This document shows, piece after piece, positions 9,829 through 18,568 of a stretch of DNA of 64,000 nucleotides (the first letter of the stretch is position 1; every line of letters begins with the position of its first letter). The DNA lies in contig NZ_LR812090.1 of the NCBI RefSeq assembly GCF_903772925.1, forward strand, positions 2,934,333-2,998,332, in the 5' to 3' direction. The position numbers and the translations under genes were made by a program. The notes below the pieces were generated by a model that saw only the letters and a list, made by a program, of their open reading frames with translations, did no database searches and was not told the origin of the DNA. Source of the DNA: Alteromonas macleodii. GTDB lineage: Bacteria > Pseudomonadota > Gammaproteobacteria > Enterobacterales > Alteromonadaceae.

Positions 9829-10047
9829 TTATGGGCGATTTAACTCAAAGGTTCTGCGCAACCTTCTAACATTGTAATCGTAAGAAGACTTCATCGAAGC
9901 CCATGAGTTTTCGAAATATCGGTTAATTCCGGCAGCACCGCCGATACTTTCATATGTATAATTTACTGCTAAACCAATTCCGACTCCAAGAAGTAATTGA
10001 TTGCCGCCGTTGACTTGAGCAATTTCCATCTCACATATTTCTTTCAT
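9829..10047 (-). CDS. Double-glycine leader peptide, candidate microcin-like secreted peptide
   Basis: A 72-residue peptide with a clear AAGGA ribosome site 7 bases before the ATG at 10047. The first 15 residues (MKEICEMEIAQVNGG) fit the GG leader consensus: hydrophobic at -12 (Ile), Glu at -8, hydrophobic at -7 (Ile), Val at -4 and Gly-Gly at -2/-1. Cleavage would leave a 57-residue product with a glycine-rich hydrophobic start (LLLGVGIGLAV, GGAAG) and a basic, aromatic C-terminus. Such leaders are removed by C39-peptidase ABC exporters; none is in this window. There is no serine-rich siderophore-attachment tail. A signalling peptide is the alternative. Confidence 0.75.
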   Translation of the reverse strand: MKEICEMEIAQVNGGNQLLLGVGIGLAVNYTYESIGGAAGINRYFENSWASMKSSYDYNVRRLRRTFELNRP

Positions 10048-10584
10048 TTTCGATTCCTTATTTAAATATAATTAGAGAGCTCGCTAGACTCTCTTACGCT
10101 GATAGTTTTCAGTTTACATATTGATGGCTCGCACTCAGAACTCATACTAATTACATAACTGAATTTAACGAACACCCTAGTGCTCGTCCTTTAAATAATT
10201 TAGTATTTTCATTATTAAATAAAATTCTCCCAAACCACAAATAAACTCTATAAAACAGTGGTTTATATGAATTATTATTAACTCGTAAGAATTAAATAAC
10301 TAAAAATAATCAGAAGGGATTGAATATAATTACTCAATTTCTAACTAACAACATTTGTGGCAGTATTTATCACGCCCTGTACGCTAGCCAATTTGCTCTA
10401 AGATATTCTTTCTTAACATTGTCAGGTTATTCGCCAGTTATCTCGAAGACGACCCACTTCATATTTTCTCGAATGGCCTTGCTGAAAGACGTAAAATCAA
10501 ACTCAAATACAACTACCTCTATGCGTAGCCTACGGCATTAATATTTCTTATACTTGTTTTTATTATTCAAAAGGGAATTTAAGT
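10048..10584. other. AT-rich intergenic region of the accessory pocket
   Basis: 537 bp between the leftward GG-peptide gene and the rightward frameshifted gene. It is visibly AT-rich. A 73-codon frame beginning at TTG 10320 has no convincing ribosome-site spacing, no recognisable protein features and unusual composition, so I do not call it. Both divergent promoters should lie here; I cannot place them with confidence. Confidence 0.5.
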
Positions 10585-11150
10585 ATGAAAGCGGATGACG
10601 AAATTACTATTACACGAGAACTAGCCGCTTCTAGTTTTTGCAACGCAAATTTAAATATTAATAAAGATGCCGTCACTATTACTCCTAGTTTAAAAGCCTA
10701 TTTGTTTGAATGGGTAATGCAAATTTTTTGTTGGGCATGCTGCATATTTATGTCGGTTAAAGTTTGGCAGTTGGAGCCAAACCTTGATTCGAGAACCGAA
10801 TTCGTTGTTGTCGTGCTTACACTGGGGGGCTCTTTAGTTTAGGAACGGCCTTTATATGCAGAAAAAGCAGAACAAAATTCTATTTTGACCTAAACGAAAA
10901 AGCGCTGAACGTCGGCAGTTCGCATAGTCCAAAAACTAAAGTTGCTTTTGATTCGTTTGAAAAGCTTCTGTTAGTTACGCATCGAATATATACATTTAGT
11001 GGGTCACTTACTTGTCACGTGCTAAGCGTTTTAACTAATAACCAAAAACGAATCGCGTTAATGTATCACGGTGATTATTACGCAATACAAAACGATTCAG
11101 ATATACTCGCGAAAATACTGGGATTAGAAGCGGATAATTTAGAGGCTTGA
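10585..11150 (+). pseudogene. Membrane-anchored hypothetical protein gene split by a -1 frameshift at a G6 run
   Basis: The first frame starts at ATG 10585 behind an AAGGGAA ribosome site and stops at 10842 after 85 codons. A second open frame without its own good start continues to the TGA at 11148-11150. The two join smoothly if the G run at 10824-10829 had one more G. The joined product would be about 188 residues: a soluble N-terminus, two adjacent membrane helices (about 46-62 and 76-92) and a cytoplasmic C-terminal domain with alternating strands, PH-like at best. A true lesion, a sequencing error or programmed frameshifting are all possible. I do not recognise the family. Confidence 0.6.
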
Positions 11151-11212
11151 TGCTGCCATTCATTATTTTTGAACTTATTGAAAGACAATCTACTGCACCT
11201 CTGACACGAAGC

Positions 11213-11249
11213 AGCGCCAATTAATGCATAAGCGTGTAATTGGCGCTTT
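11213..11249 (+). terminator. Perfect 11-bp hairpin between convergent genes, likely terminator
   Basis: Arms AGCGCCAATTA (11213-11223) and TAATTGGCGCT (11237-11247) pair perfectly around a 13-base loop, followed by TTC. It sits downstream of the frameshifted gene and downstream of the leftward phasin-like gene, so it may serve both directions. The U run is short. Confidence 0.65.
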
Positions 11250-11283
11250 CTTCAAAAGCGACTTCTAGCTATCTTCAGTGCTT

Positions 11284-12051
11284 TTACTCGTCGTTTTTAG
11301 CGGTTTCAGAGGAACTTGATGTACTTTTAGTCGTACTTTGGGCCGGTGTAGTTTTGTTACTCGCCGTTGTTTTACGTGCTGTGCTCTTAGCTGCAGTTGA
11401 CTTCGCTGTAGTACGCTTACCAGCTGTTCCAGTAGACGCTTTTTTAGTTGTGCTCGTCGATGTCGTCGCAGGCTTTGCCGAACTCGTTTTGCGAGTGCGT
11501 GCAGTTGAAGAAGAGGCACTGGGCGACTTAGCCGGAGTACTTTTAGCAGCTGTAGCTTTAGATGCTGTCTTCTCAGGTGCAGCAGCCTTGCTCGCAGTGC
11601 TTGCCGCATCTACTTTTTTAGCCGCTTCTTTTGCAGCTAAAAGGGCTACTTGCTCGACGAGCAAATCCACTTTTGCACTCAACATTTCAAGTTGCTGCTC
11701 TTTCTGTTGACGTTTTTGACCACCTGATAATGCTGAAAATAACGGCGTTGATGCCACCAGCTTTTGTGCAGCGTCGACTAAAGCGAATGGATTAAGTGTA
11801 CGCCTAAGTTCACTTTCCACTTCAAGGCCTTTAACCTGCATTGCGTTAATGGTTTCGTGTGTATCGTCAATTCTCTGGCTGACCACACCTGCAGCTTGGT
11901 CTAACTTTTCAGATAATAAGTCAGAACCAGCGAAGAGCCATCCGAACAAGGGGGACGATTTTAAAGGTGAAGCGTTGCTACCATTTAGTGTTGTCGTTTT
12001 TCTTTCGGCAACAGGCACAACTTCTGGATTGGGAATATTTTTGTTGCTCAT
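11284..12051 (-). CDS. PhaF-like granule-associated protein with histone-like Ala/Lys/Thr-rich tail
   Basis: 255 residues from the ATG at 12051, chosen because GGAGG lies 5 bases before it; an upstream in-frame start is not needed. The N-terminal half holds an amphipathic region with an 'FALVDAAQKL' stretch and a helix ending in 'DLLVEQVALLAAKEAAKK'. The C-terminal ~115 residues are almost only Ala, Lys, Thr and Ser, like the histone-H1-like tail of PhaF-type phasins, which binds DNA and polyhydroxyalkanoate granules. The next upstream gene is a phasin. No PHA synthase is in the window. The assignment is by composition and context. Confidence 0.65.
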   Translation of the reverse strand: MSNKNIPNPEVVPVAERKTTTLNGSNASPLKSSPLFGWLFAGSDLLSEKLDQAAGVVSQRIDDTHETINAMQVKGLEVESELRRTLNPFALVDAAQKLVASTPLFSALSGGQKRQQKEQQLEMLSAKVDLLVEQVALLAAKEAAKKVDAASTASKAAAPEKTASKATAAKSTPAKSPSASSSTARTRKTSSAKPATTSTSTTKKASTGTAGKRTTAKSTAAKSTARKTTASNKTTPAQSTTKSTSSSSETAKNDE

Positions 12052-12261
12052 AACGCCTCCAATATGGAGATTTGTAAGCATGGCAGTGTAAGGCCTTTTC
12101 ACAGCTTAGTTTCAAAGCTTTGCTAATAGCTCACTCTAAGCTTGAACACGCGGCTTTCACTGCCACTCAGTTGCAATTTTATTAATACCCTACTCAAACT
12201 AAGTAGTAATCAAAAACTGCATATTGAGCACCGCAAGCGGAGCCCAAAAAAGACTATCGCT

Positions 12262-12621
12262 TTACTTGCTTGCCGCCAGTTTAGCAACAGCTTCAGTCAA
12301 GGCATCGATTTTAGCCGAGAGCTCTTCAATACGCTGATCTGCTGGCTCAGAATCAAGACCAAGTTTTTTGCGAACATCAGCTACACGATTTTCCACATCG
12401 TTAGTGGTGGATTTAAACTTGCTCTTAGCATCGTCTTCTAGCGTTTCACCTTTAGTTACTAGCTCGTCGAACATTTTGTTCGCTTCTTCGCTTAGTTTCT
12501 CGTAACGCCCTTGCGCTTCTTCAACGCTTTTACCATAAGCGCCTAGGCCTGCTAACCAAATTTTACGCGCCATTTCTTCGGCTTCGTTAATTTTGCCTTT
12601 AATTGTGTCAGTAGTAGTCAT
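12262..12621 (-). CDS. Phasin family protein (polyhydroxyalkanoate granule-associated, PhaI/PhaF type)
   Basis: A 119-residue all-helical acidic/basic protein. The N-terminal 'ARKIWLAGLGAYGKSVEEA' stretch is the hallmark of the granule-associated phasin family, followed by a long coiled-coil region and a C-terminal leucine-zipper-like helix ('RIEELSAKIDALTEAVAKL'). Phasins coat PHA granules, set their number and size and help segregate them. The ribosome site AGGAGCTGAAC precedes the ATG at 12621. The PhaF-like gene lies 210 bp downstream in the same direction. Confidence 0.85.
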   Translation of the reverse strand: MTTTDTIKGKINEAEEMARKIWLAGLGAYGKSVEEAQGRYEKLSEEANKMFDELVTKGETLEDDAKSKFKSTTNDVENRVADVRKKLGLDSEPADQRIEELSAKIDALTEAVAKLAASK

Positions 12622-12720
12622 GTTCAGCTCCTATGAATGCTAAATTTGAGTGTGTTTCAACACCATGGTTAAACTGTACGCTTAACAATTAGAATCCGCA
12701 TACTAAAAACACTAAAAAAT

Positions 12721-12757
12721 AAAAAAGCCCGAAAAGTGGTGACTTATTCGGGCTTAA
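12721..12757 (-). terminator. Rho-independent terminator of the oligopeptidase B gene
   Basis: Arms AAGCCCGAA (12725-12733) and TTCGGGCTT (12747-12755) pair perfectly. Read on the minus strand the hairpin is followed by TTTTTTATTTTTT, and it lies 35 bp behind the oligopeptidase stop codon. Confidence 0.85.
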
Positions 12758-12791
12758 AGACAAAAGCTAAATTCTAAATATTAGCATCGAA

Positions 12792-14969
12792 TTAAAGTGG
12801 TACACCTGCAAGGTGCAAAACAAAGGCATATTCTAGAGCAGTTGATTCAAACCGCTTAAAACGTCCTGACGCGCCGCCGTGCCCCGCTTCCATGTCGGTT
12901 TTAAACAGAAGCAAGTTGTCATCTGTTTTATACTCTCTAAGTTTAGCAACCCACTTCATCGGCTCAAAGTATTGAACTTGCGAATCATGTAACCCTGTAG
13001 TTACTAGCATGTGTGGATAATCTTTAGCTTCTACTTGATCGTAAGGCGAGTAAGACAGCATGTAATCAAACTCATCTTTATTTGCTGGGTTACCCCATTC
13101 AGTATACTCACCTGTGGTCAATGGAATAGTCTCATCGCTCATCGTAGTCACCACGTCAACAAACGGCACGTGAGCACTTACCCCTTGATAAAGCTCAGGG
13201 GCCATATTGACAACGGCACCCATTAGTAATCCACCTGCGCTGCCGCCCATTGCAAATACGCGATCTTTATCAGCGTACTGCTTAGCAACTAAGCCTCTTG
13301 ATACATCAATAAAATCAGTAAATGTATTCATTTTTTGATGCATTTTACCGCTCTCATACCATTCACGCCCTAGCATCTGCCCACCGCGAATATGTGCAAT
13401 AGCAACAACAAACCCTCTGTCTATTAAAGAAAGCCAGCTGCTCCTAAATGTCGGGTCAATAGTTGCACCGTACGAACCATATGCATATTGATACAGTGGG
13501 TTAGTGCCATCTTTCTTAAACTTATCTTTACGATAAACCAAGGACACGGGAATCATTGCGCCATCACGCGCTTCAATCATTACTCTCTCAGATGCATAAG
13601 CGGAAGAGTCAAACGTGTCAGACACACGGGTTTGCTTCATCACTTCACTTTCAAGCGTATCAAGGTTGATATCAATGATAGAGCCTGGCGTCGTTAGCGA
13701 GCTGTAATAAATTCTTAACTTGTTAGTATCCATTTCAGGGTTCGCATTAAAGTACGCTCCGTAAATTGGATCTTGAGTTGGTATAACCTTTTCTTCTTTT
13801 GAAGTTAGGTTGTGTACGACTAAGCGCAACACGCCATTTTCTTTTTCTTTCACAACCAGATGATTTTTCATCACTTCAATACTTTGAAGAAATACCTCTG
13901 GACGATGTGGGACTACTTCTTGCCATTTCGACACATCACTTGTTGCATCAAGCGGCGCTTTCATTACTTTGAAGTTTTTTGCATCAATATTAGTTAAAAC
14001 GTAATAACCGTCACTTGCTTTTGCTACGCTATATTCCTGACCGTCTTTAATAGGTAGGAATACTTCTGATTGAGACGTAGGATTGTCTGCATCTATCAAA
14101 GTCACGCCAGTTTTGTCAGTGTTAGAATGATGAATGTAAATAACGCTATCGTCTTTGCTTTTACTGATGTAAGTATAAAACGTAGGGTCGCTCTCTTCGT
14201 ACATTAAGACATCGTCTTCTTGAGAAGTACCCAGCTTATGACGATACACTTGATAGCCTAAAAGAGTTTGCGGGTCTTTTTTCACATAAAATAAATGTTC
14301 ATTGTCATTAGCCCACACTGCGCTACCTGACGTGCCCTCTAGTACATCATTTAGCTTTTCGCCGGTATCCAGGTTTTTTACGTATACGGTATAAATTCGA
14401 CGACTAAGCGTGTCTTCAGAGTACGCCATAAGCGTGTTGTTACTGCTCACCGAGTAACTTCCAATACTAAAATAGTCATGTCCTTCAGACATAACATTTG
14501 CATCAAGCAACACTTGTGGCTCTGCATCCAGTGAAGGCTTTCTCAGGTATACAGGATACTCGTTCTCTCCCGAATAACGGGTGAAGTACCAATAGCCATT
14601 ATCGAAAACAGGTACCGTGGAATCGTCTTTCTCTATACGAGAGATCAGCTCTTCATAAAGTGCTTCACGGGTTTCTTTGAGTGGCGCAAGTACTGTTTCA
14701 ACATAGCTGTTTTCCTGCTCTAGATGCGCCAATATCTCTTCATCTGTGCGTGAATCATCGCGCATCCAGTAATAATTGTCGTTTCTAGTCACTCCATGCG
14801 CCGACATCTCATAAGGCACTTTTTTCGCTACTGGTGCATTTACATTTGTGTTTAACATAACTGATGGAGCCGCCTTGTCTAACTCTTGTTGAACGTTTTC
14901 CGTTTTGTTCTCAAGGCTACAGCCTGACATCAGCCCGCCTGCAGCAAGTGCTATCCATATGAATTTCAT
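12792..14969 (-). CDS. ptrB: Oligopeptidase B-like S9A serine peptidase, predicted lipoprotein
   Basis: A 725-residue serine peptidase of the prolyl oligopeptidase family, expected to cut after Arg or Lys in short peptides. I start it at ATG 14969 because AAAAGGA precedes it and the protein then begins with a clean lipoprotein signal ending in the lipobox LMSGC; an upstream in-frame start would hide this. An N-terminal beta-propeller (about 80-440) is followed by the alpha/beta-hydrolase domain with GGSAGG (Ser577), Asp662 in 'HDSQVQ' and His697 in 'GHGG'. Oligopeptidase B of E. coli is cytoplasmic, so the lipid anchor points to an envelope location here. Confidence 0.88.
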   Translation of the reverse strand: MKFIWIALAAGGLMSGCSLENKTENVQQELDKAAPSVMLNTNVNAPVAKKVPYEMSAHGVTRNDNYYWMRDDSRTDEEILAHLEQENSYVETVLAPLKETREALYEELISRIEKDDSTVPVFDNGYWYFTRYSGENEYPVYLRKPSLDAEPQVLLDANVMSEGHDYFSIGSYSVSSNNTLMAYSEDTLSRRIYTVYVKNLDTGEKLNDVLEGTSGSAVWANDNEHLFYVKKDPQTLLGYQVYRHKLGTSQEDDVLMYEESDPTFYTYISKSKDDSVIYIHHSNTDKTGVTLIDADNPTSQSEVFLPIKDGQEYSVAKASDGYYVLTNIDAKNFKVMKAPLDATSDVSKWQEVVPHRPEVFLQSIEVMKNHLVVKEKENGVLRLVVHNLTSKEEKVIPTQDPIYGAYFNANPEMDTNKLRIYYSSLTTPGSIIDINLDTLESEVMKQTRVSDTFDSSAYASERVMIEARDGAMIPVSLVYRKDKFKKDGTNPLYQYAYGSYGATIDPTFRSSWLSLIDRGFVVAIAHIRGGQMLGREWYESGKMHQKMNTFTDFIDVSRGLVAKQYADKDRVFAMGGSAGGLLMGAVVNMAPELYQGVSAHVPFVDVVTTMSDETIPLTTGEYTEWGNPANKDEFDYMLSYSPYDQVEAKDYPHMLVTTGLHDSQVQYFEPMKWVAKLREYKTDDNLLLFKTDMEAGHGGASGRFKRFESTALEYAFVLHLAGVPL

Positions 14970-15322
14970 TATTTTTCCTTTTGTACCCATGTTTAACCAC
15001 GCTTTGTGCTTTATCGCTGTCAAAAAGTGCTTCTTCAAAACTATCGTAGTTTTGAATTTATGTGCAAAAAAGCCCGTCGCTGTTTTATATAACGAGTATA
15101 TATAAATGAAAGTGAGGTTCTAGCTTTAATGGCAAATGTATGCGGGTAAGGCGGGAATTAAGTGTTACAAAATATACACGCTTAAAAGATAGAAAAATAT
15201 TAAGCAGCTTTCACAACCAAAAACACCGCATATCCCTAAGGGCCATGCGGTGCTTGATATAAAAACGTGTTATCGAATTTTAAATAAAGTTTACGTTCTT
15301 CTGAACCTAAACGTGACTAACC
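14970..15322. other. Intergenic region between oligopeptidase B and fadR
   Basis: 353 bp on the leading side of the oligopeptidase gene and behind fadR, both leftward. It holds the fadR terminator listed separately and must hold the oligopeptidase promoter. I see no further gene. Confidence 0.55.
15224..15252 (-). terminator. Rho-independent terminator of fadR
   Basis: Arms CACCGCAT (15224-15231) and ATGCGGTG (15245-15252) with an inner CCC/GGG pairing. On the minus strand the hairpin is followed by TTTTTGG, 70 bp behind the fadR stop. Confidence 0.75.
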
Positions 15323-16033
15323 TTAATCGACTAAATCTTTTGGCATTTCGTCGCGAATAGACAGCCATACTTTACCACTCTCAATACCATAGTTTCTTAC
15401 CACTACTGGTACTTTTTCGTATTCGCCTTTTTCAGCCACTTCTAGCAAATCAGCGTAATACTTGTTTGCCACGTCTCTTGCTTGCTGGTGCGAGAAAAAG
15501 TACCCGCCTATTCTCGAGTAAAGCCCTCGGAATCCGTTCATCATCAAAACGAAAACGTTATTGTTTGAGGCAAGCGCTAGATCGTGAGTCATTTGATAAT
15601 CGAATTGAGCAAACGCCAAGCCTTCTTGCTCTACATTTTTATATCTCGCGATAATATCTGCAGACGCTTGAGGATTGTTACGAATGGCGCCTCGGATGAA
15701 AACTGCACTCAAATTCGTGCGAGCAGCAAGCAGATTATCGACAAGCTCAGGAATGCCCTCTTGGTCTAAGCGAGCCAAGGTTTCAAGAATGTTCAGACCG
15801 CACGTTTCCCAGAAATTATTTACCTTGGTCGGCTTGCCGTGTTGAATGGTCAACCAGCCATCACGTGCTAAACGCTGCAATACTTCTCGTAAAGTGGTTC
15901 GCGTTACACCAATTAACTCAGAAAGCTCTCGCTCTGCAGGCAAAATGGTGCCAGGTGGAAATCTTCCACTCCAAATAGATTCAACAATATATTCTTCGGC
16001 GAATCCGGCTGGACTCTGTGCCTTATAAATCAT
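15323..16033 (-). CDS. fadR: Fatty acid metabolism transcriptional regulator FadR
   Basis: A 236-residue GntR-family regulator that senses long-chain acyl-CoA, represses beta-oxidation genes such as fadD and activates unsaturated fatty acid synthesis in enterobacteria. The winged helix lies at about residues 10-75, with '[20 protein letters not shown]' (two helices of the HTH) and a wing '[19 protein letters not shown]' typical of FadR. The helical acyl-CoA-binding domain fills the rest, and the length is typical. It diverges from nhaB, the same neighbour as in E. coli. A FadR-like operator lies 33 bp in front of its ATG, suggesting autoregulation. Confidence 0.95.
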   Translation of the reverse strand: MIYKAQSPAGFAEEYIVESIWSGRFPPGTILPAERELSELIGVTRTTLREVLQRLARDGWLTIQHGKPTKVNNFWETCGLNILETLARLDQEGIPELVDNLLAARTNLSAVFIRGAIRNNPQASADIIARYKNVEQEGLAFAQFDYQMTHDLALASNNNVFVLMMNGFRGLYSRIGGYFFSHQQARDVANKYYADLLEVAEKGEYEKVPVVVRNYGIESGKVWLSIRDEMPKDLVD

Positions 16034-16065
16034 AACTAATCGCCTGCACGTTCTTGTTATTTTGC

Positions 16066-16082
16066 AACTGATTGTACCAGAT
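16066..16082 (-). promoter_or_regulatory. FadR-like operator at fadR
   Basis: The 17-mer AACTGATTGTACCAGAT matches the enterobacterial FadR consensus (AACTGGTCGGACCAGTT) at 13 of 17 positions by eye, including both AACTG and ACCAG half-sites. It lies 33 bp upstream of the fadR start, as expected for autoregulation. Confidence 0.6.
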
Positions 16083-16221
16083 GCTGTTTTATTATCACAA
16101 TGAATTATGCTTAGTCCACTAAAGGTTTTAACAACTTGTTAAAATTAAAGTGTTATTTCAAAGACCATAAAGCACTACTTGTATACTTTATGTTCAAAAT
16201 AGTCAGCATTATCTATCTTAA

Positions 16222-16236
16222 TGATAATTATCATCA
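16222..16236. promoter_or_regulatory. Near-perfect Fur box in the fadR-nhaB gap
   Basis: TGATAATTATCATCA matches the 7-1-7 Fur consensus TGATAATNATTATCA at all but one informative position. It lies 189 bp from fadR and 227 bp from nhaB. Neither gene is a classical iron gene. Confidence 0.55.
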
Positions 16237-16462
16237 AAAAAGTGATAAATATTCAGTGACTTTCATATGGTGGGGTCTGTGAATTGCTTTCTCAAGGCGG
16301 TAATATCATGTACGCTTAATTTCCGACTATAATGACAGCAACAAAACGGCGGTTAGACGAATTAAATCGTACAGCACCAGCAGTTTAAGTATGCAATAAC
16401 CGGAACTACACAGTATAAAGATGCGCAAAATGCGTGCTTTGTTGTAAAAGGAACAGGAACTC

Positions 16463-18037
16463 ATGCAAACCTCAATGATCGCGGCGATCTATAAGAATTT
16501 CCTGGGACATGCGCCCGACTGGTATAAAAAAACCATTATTGCCTTTCTCATTGTTAATCCCTTCATCTTTATGGTGGATCCATATATAGCTGGCTGGACG
16601 CTTGTCATTCAGTTTATTTTTACGCTAGCAATGGCGCTCAAATGCTACCCGCTCCAACCAGGCGGACTCCTTCTTATCGAAGCTATGTTTATAGGTATGA
16701 CGACACCCGGTCATATGATGCATGAGATTGAAGTGAACTTAGAGGTACTACTACTGCTTGTATTTATGGTAGCTGGTATCTACTTCATGAAAGATTTACT
16801 TATGTACTTGTTCACCAAACTGGTTATCAAGGTACGTAATAAGCTAATACTTTCGCTTTCATTTATTTTTGCCTCTGCGTTTTTATCTGCATTCCTAGAT
16901 GCGCTCACAGTAGTGGCGGTAATCATCAGTGTTGGCTTAGGCTTTTACTCTATTTATCACAAAGTGGCGTCAGGCAAAGAGTTTCATTCTGACCACGACC
17001 ATACCAGTGATGACGAATTAGGAAGCCACGATTTAGAAGACTTCAGAGCATTTCTACGCAACCTCATGATGCACTCAGCGGTAGGTACAGCGTTAGGTGG
17101 CGTTATGACTATGGTAGGTGAACCCCAAAACCTAATTATTGCTGACAAAGCAGGTTGGGACTTTGTAGAGTTCTTTATCCGCATGGCGCCAGTAACCTTA
17201 CCCGTTTTTGTATTCGGTTTGTTAACCACGGTAGTGTTAGAAAAAACCGGTATGTTCTCGTACGGTGCCAAACTACCCACAGCAGTTAGACAGATTTTGG
17301 TCGATTACAACGAACACATGGACAAAGGTCGCAGTAAGCGTGAAACAGCAAAACTTGTGGTTCAAGCGCTAATTGGTGTTTGGCTAATAGTAGGCCTGGC
17401 TACACATATGGCGTCGGTCGGTTTGATTGGCTTATCTGTTATTGTGCTAGCCACATCGATGAGCGGTGTAATCGAAGAACATGCGCTAGGAAAAGCATTC
17501 GAAGAAGCGCTACCATTTACTGCTTTGCTTTGTGTGTTCTTCGGCGTTGTAGCGGTTATTATTGATCAAGGCCTTTTCCAGCCAGTTATTCATTGGGTAC
17601 TGTCTTTTGAAGGTGAAACGCAGATGGTCATGTTTTACCTTGCCAACGGCGTTCTTTCGATGGTGAGTGACAACGTGTTTGTAGGCTCAGTGTACATCAC
17701 AGAAGTAACGGCGGCTTTACAAGCAGGTCAAATTACTCGTGACCAATACGATATGCTTGCGGTAGCAATTAACACAGGGACTAACTTGCCAAGTGTTGCA
17801 ACGCCAAACGGACAAGCTGCGTTCTTGTTCTTGCTAACATCAGCTATTGCCCCACTACTTCGCCTGTCGTACGGCCGCATGGTGATGATGGCGCTACCGT
17901 ACACAATTGTACTTACTATTGTAGGTTTGGTGGCAACCTATGTTGGGCTTGCCGATGCAACTCAGTGGCTATACGACATGCACCTTATTGAGCACCACTC
18001 GGTTACCGAAGCAGGCGTGCAAGCGGTGGGGCACTAA
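16463..18037 (+). CDS. nhaB: Na+/H+ antiporter NhaB
   Basis: A 524-residue inner membrane sodium/proton antiporter that exports Na+ using the proton gradient. Around twelve hydrophobic segments span the whole chain, with a charged cytoplasmic loop rich in His and Asp at about 172-195. The N-terminal '[18 protein letters not shown]' and the length are characteristic of NhaB. The dsbB gene follows after 3 bp and an acetyltransferase overlaps dsbB, so the three probably form one operon; nhaB-dsbB adjacency is known from other gammaproteobacteria. Confidence 0.95.
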   Translation: MQTSMIAAIYKNFLGHAPDWYKKTIIAFLIVNPFIFMVDPYIAGWTLVIQFIFTLAMALKCYPLQPGGLLLIEAMFIGMTTPGHMMHEIEVNLEVLLLLVFMVAGIYFMKDLLMYLFTKLVIKVRNKLILSLSFIFASAFLSAFLDALTVVAVIISVGLGFYSIYHKVASGKEFHSDHDHTSDDELGSHDLEDFRAFLRNLMMHSAVGTALGGVMTMVGEPQNLIIADKAGWDFVEFFIRMAPVTLPVFVFGLLTTVVLEKTGMFSYGAKLPTAVRQILVDYNEHMDKGRSKRETAKLVVQALIGVWLIVGLATHMASVGLIGLSVIVLATSMSGVIEEHALGKAFEEALPFTALLCVFFGVVAVIIDQGLFQPVIHWVLSFEGETQMVMFYLANGVLSMVSDNVFVGSVYITEVTAALQAGQITRDQYDMLAVAINTGTNLPSVATPNGQAAFLFLLTSAIAPLLRLSYGRMVMMALPYTIVLTIVGLVATYVGLADATQWLYDMHLIEHHSVTEAGVQAVGH

Positions 18038-18040
18038 TCC

Positions 18041-18568
18041 ATGCGAGGTCTTATTCACGGCATAAGCCAGTGGGCAGAGCACAAGTCTTCTTGGCTTGTG
18101 CTTTTCGCTACATCACTAGCATTGGAAATTGCAGCCCTGTACTTCCAATACGGCATGGGCCTGAAACCATGCATTATGTGCATTTATCAGCGTACGGCTA
18201 TGTACGGGATTGTGTTGTCGGCACTTGTGGTAATTATAAAGAACAACGGGTTCACCCGTATGCTTGGCTTTGCTGGCTGGGCGGTATCTGCAGGCTGGGG
18301 CTTTTTAATAGCCAAAGAGCACGTAGGTATTCTTAACGCTGCCAACCCGTTTTTCGCCAGCTGTGAAATAGTGCCTAACTTTCCTTCATGGTTACAGCTT
18401 CATGAGTGGCTGCCCGCGGTGTTTGCTGCTGAAGGTGACTGTTTAGAAGACACGTGGCAGTTTTTGTCTATGGGAATGGCAGAGTGGATGCAAATTATCT
18501 TTGCTGCTTACTTCGTTGTATTTGCCGTTATATTTGCCTGCCGCTTGCTGGATAAGAAACCCTTTTGA
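18041..18568 (+). CDS. dsbB: Disulfide bond formation protein B
   Basis: A 175-residue inner membrane quinone reductase that reoxidises DsbA and passes electrons to ubiquinone. Four membrane helices are visible (about 15-34, 48-66, 73-92 and 150-168). Both periplasmic cysteine pairs are present: Cys44/Cys47 in 'PCIMC' and Cys108/Cys134. Arg51 behind the first pair corresponds to the quinone-interacting Arg. It follows nhaB by 3 bp and its stop overlaps the TTG start of the acetyltransferase gene. Confidence 0.95.
   Translation: MRGLIHGISQWAEHKSSWLVLFATSLALEIAALYFQYGMGLKPCIMCIYQRTAMYGIVLSALVVIIKNNGFTRMLGFAGWAVSAGWGFLIAKEHVGILNAANPFFASCEIVPNFPSWLQLHEWLPAVFAAEGDCLEDTWQFLSMGMAEWMQIIFAAYFVVFAVIFACRLLDKKPF

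Larger units (their letters stand above)
16034..16462. other. Divergent fadR/nhaB regulatory region
   Basis: 429 bp between the two divergent genes. It contains a FadR-like site next to fadR and a near-perfect Fur box at 16222-16236, both listed separately. The half near nhaB shows no strong palindrome, and the nhaB ATG has the ribosome site AAAAGGAACAGG. Confidence 0.7.

Noticed and set aside
10320..10541. 73-codon open frame starting at TTG in the AT-rich pocket
   Set aside because: No proper ribosome-site spacing, no recognisable protein features and a composition that looks like intergenic DNA.
11240..11710. Long open frame opposite the PhaF-like gene (156 codons, Val/Ala/Leu-rich)
   Set aside because: It is the mirror of the Ala/Lys/Thr-rich repeat codons of the real gene; the low-complexity composition explains it.
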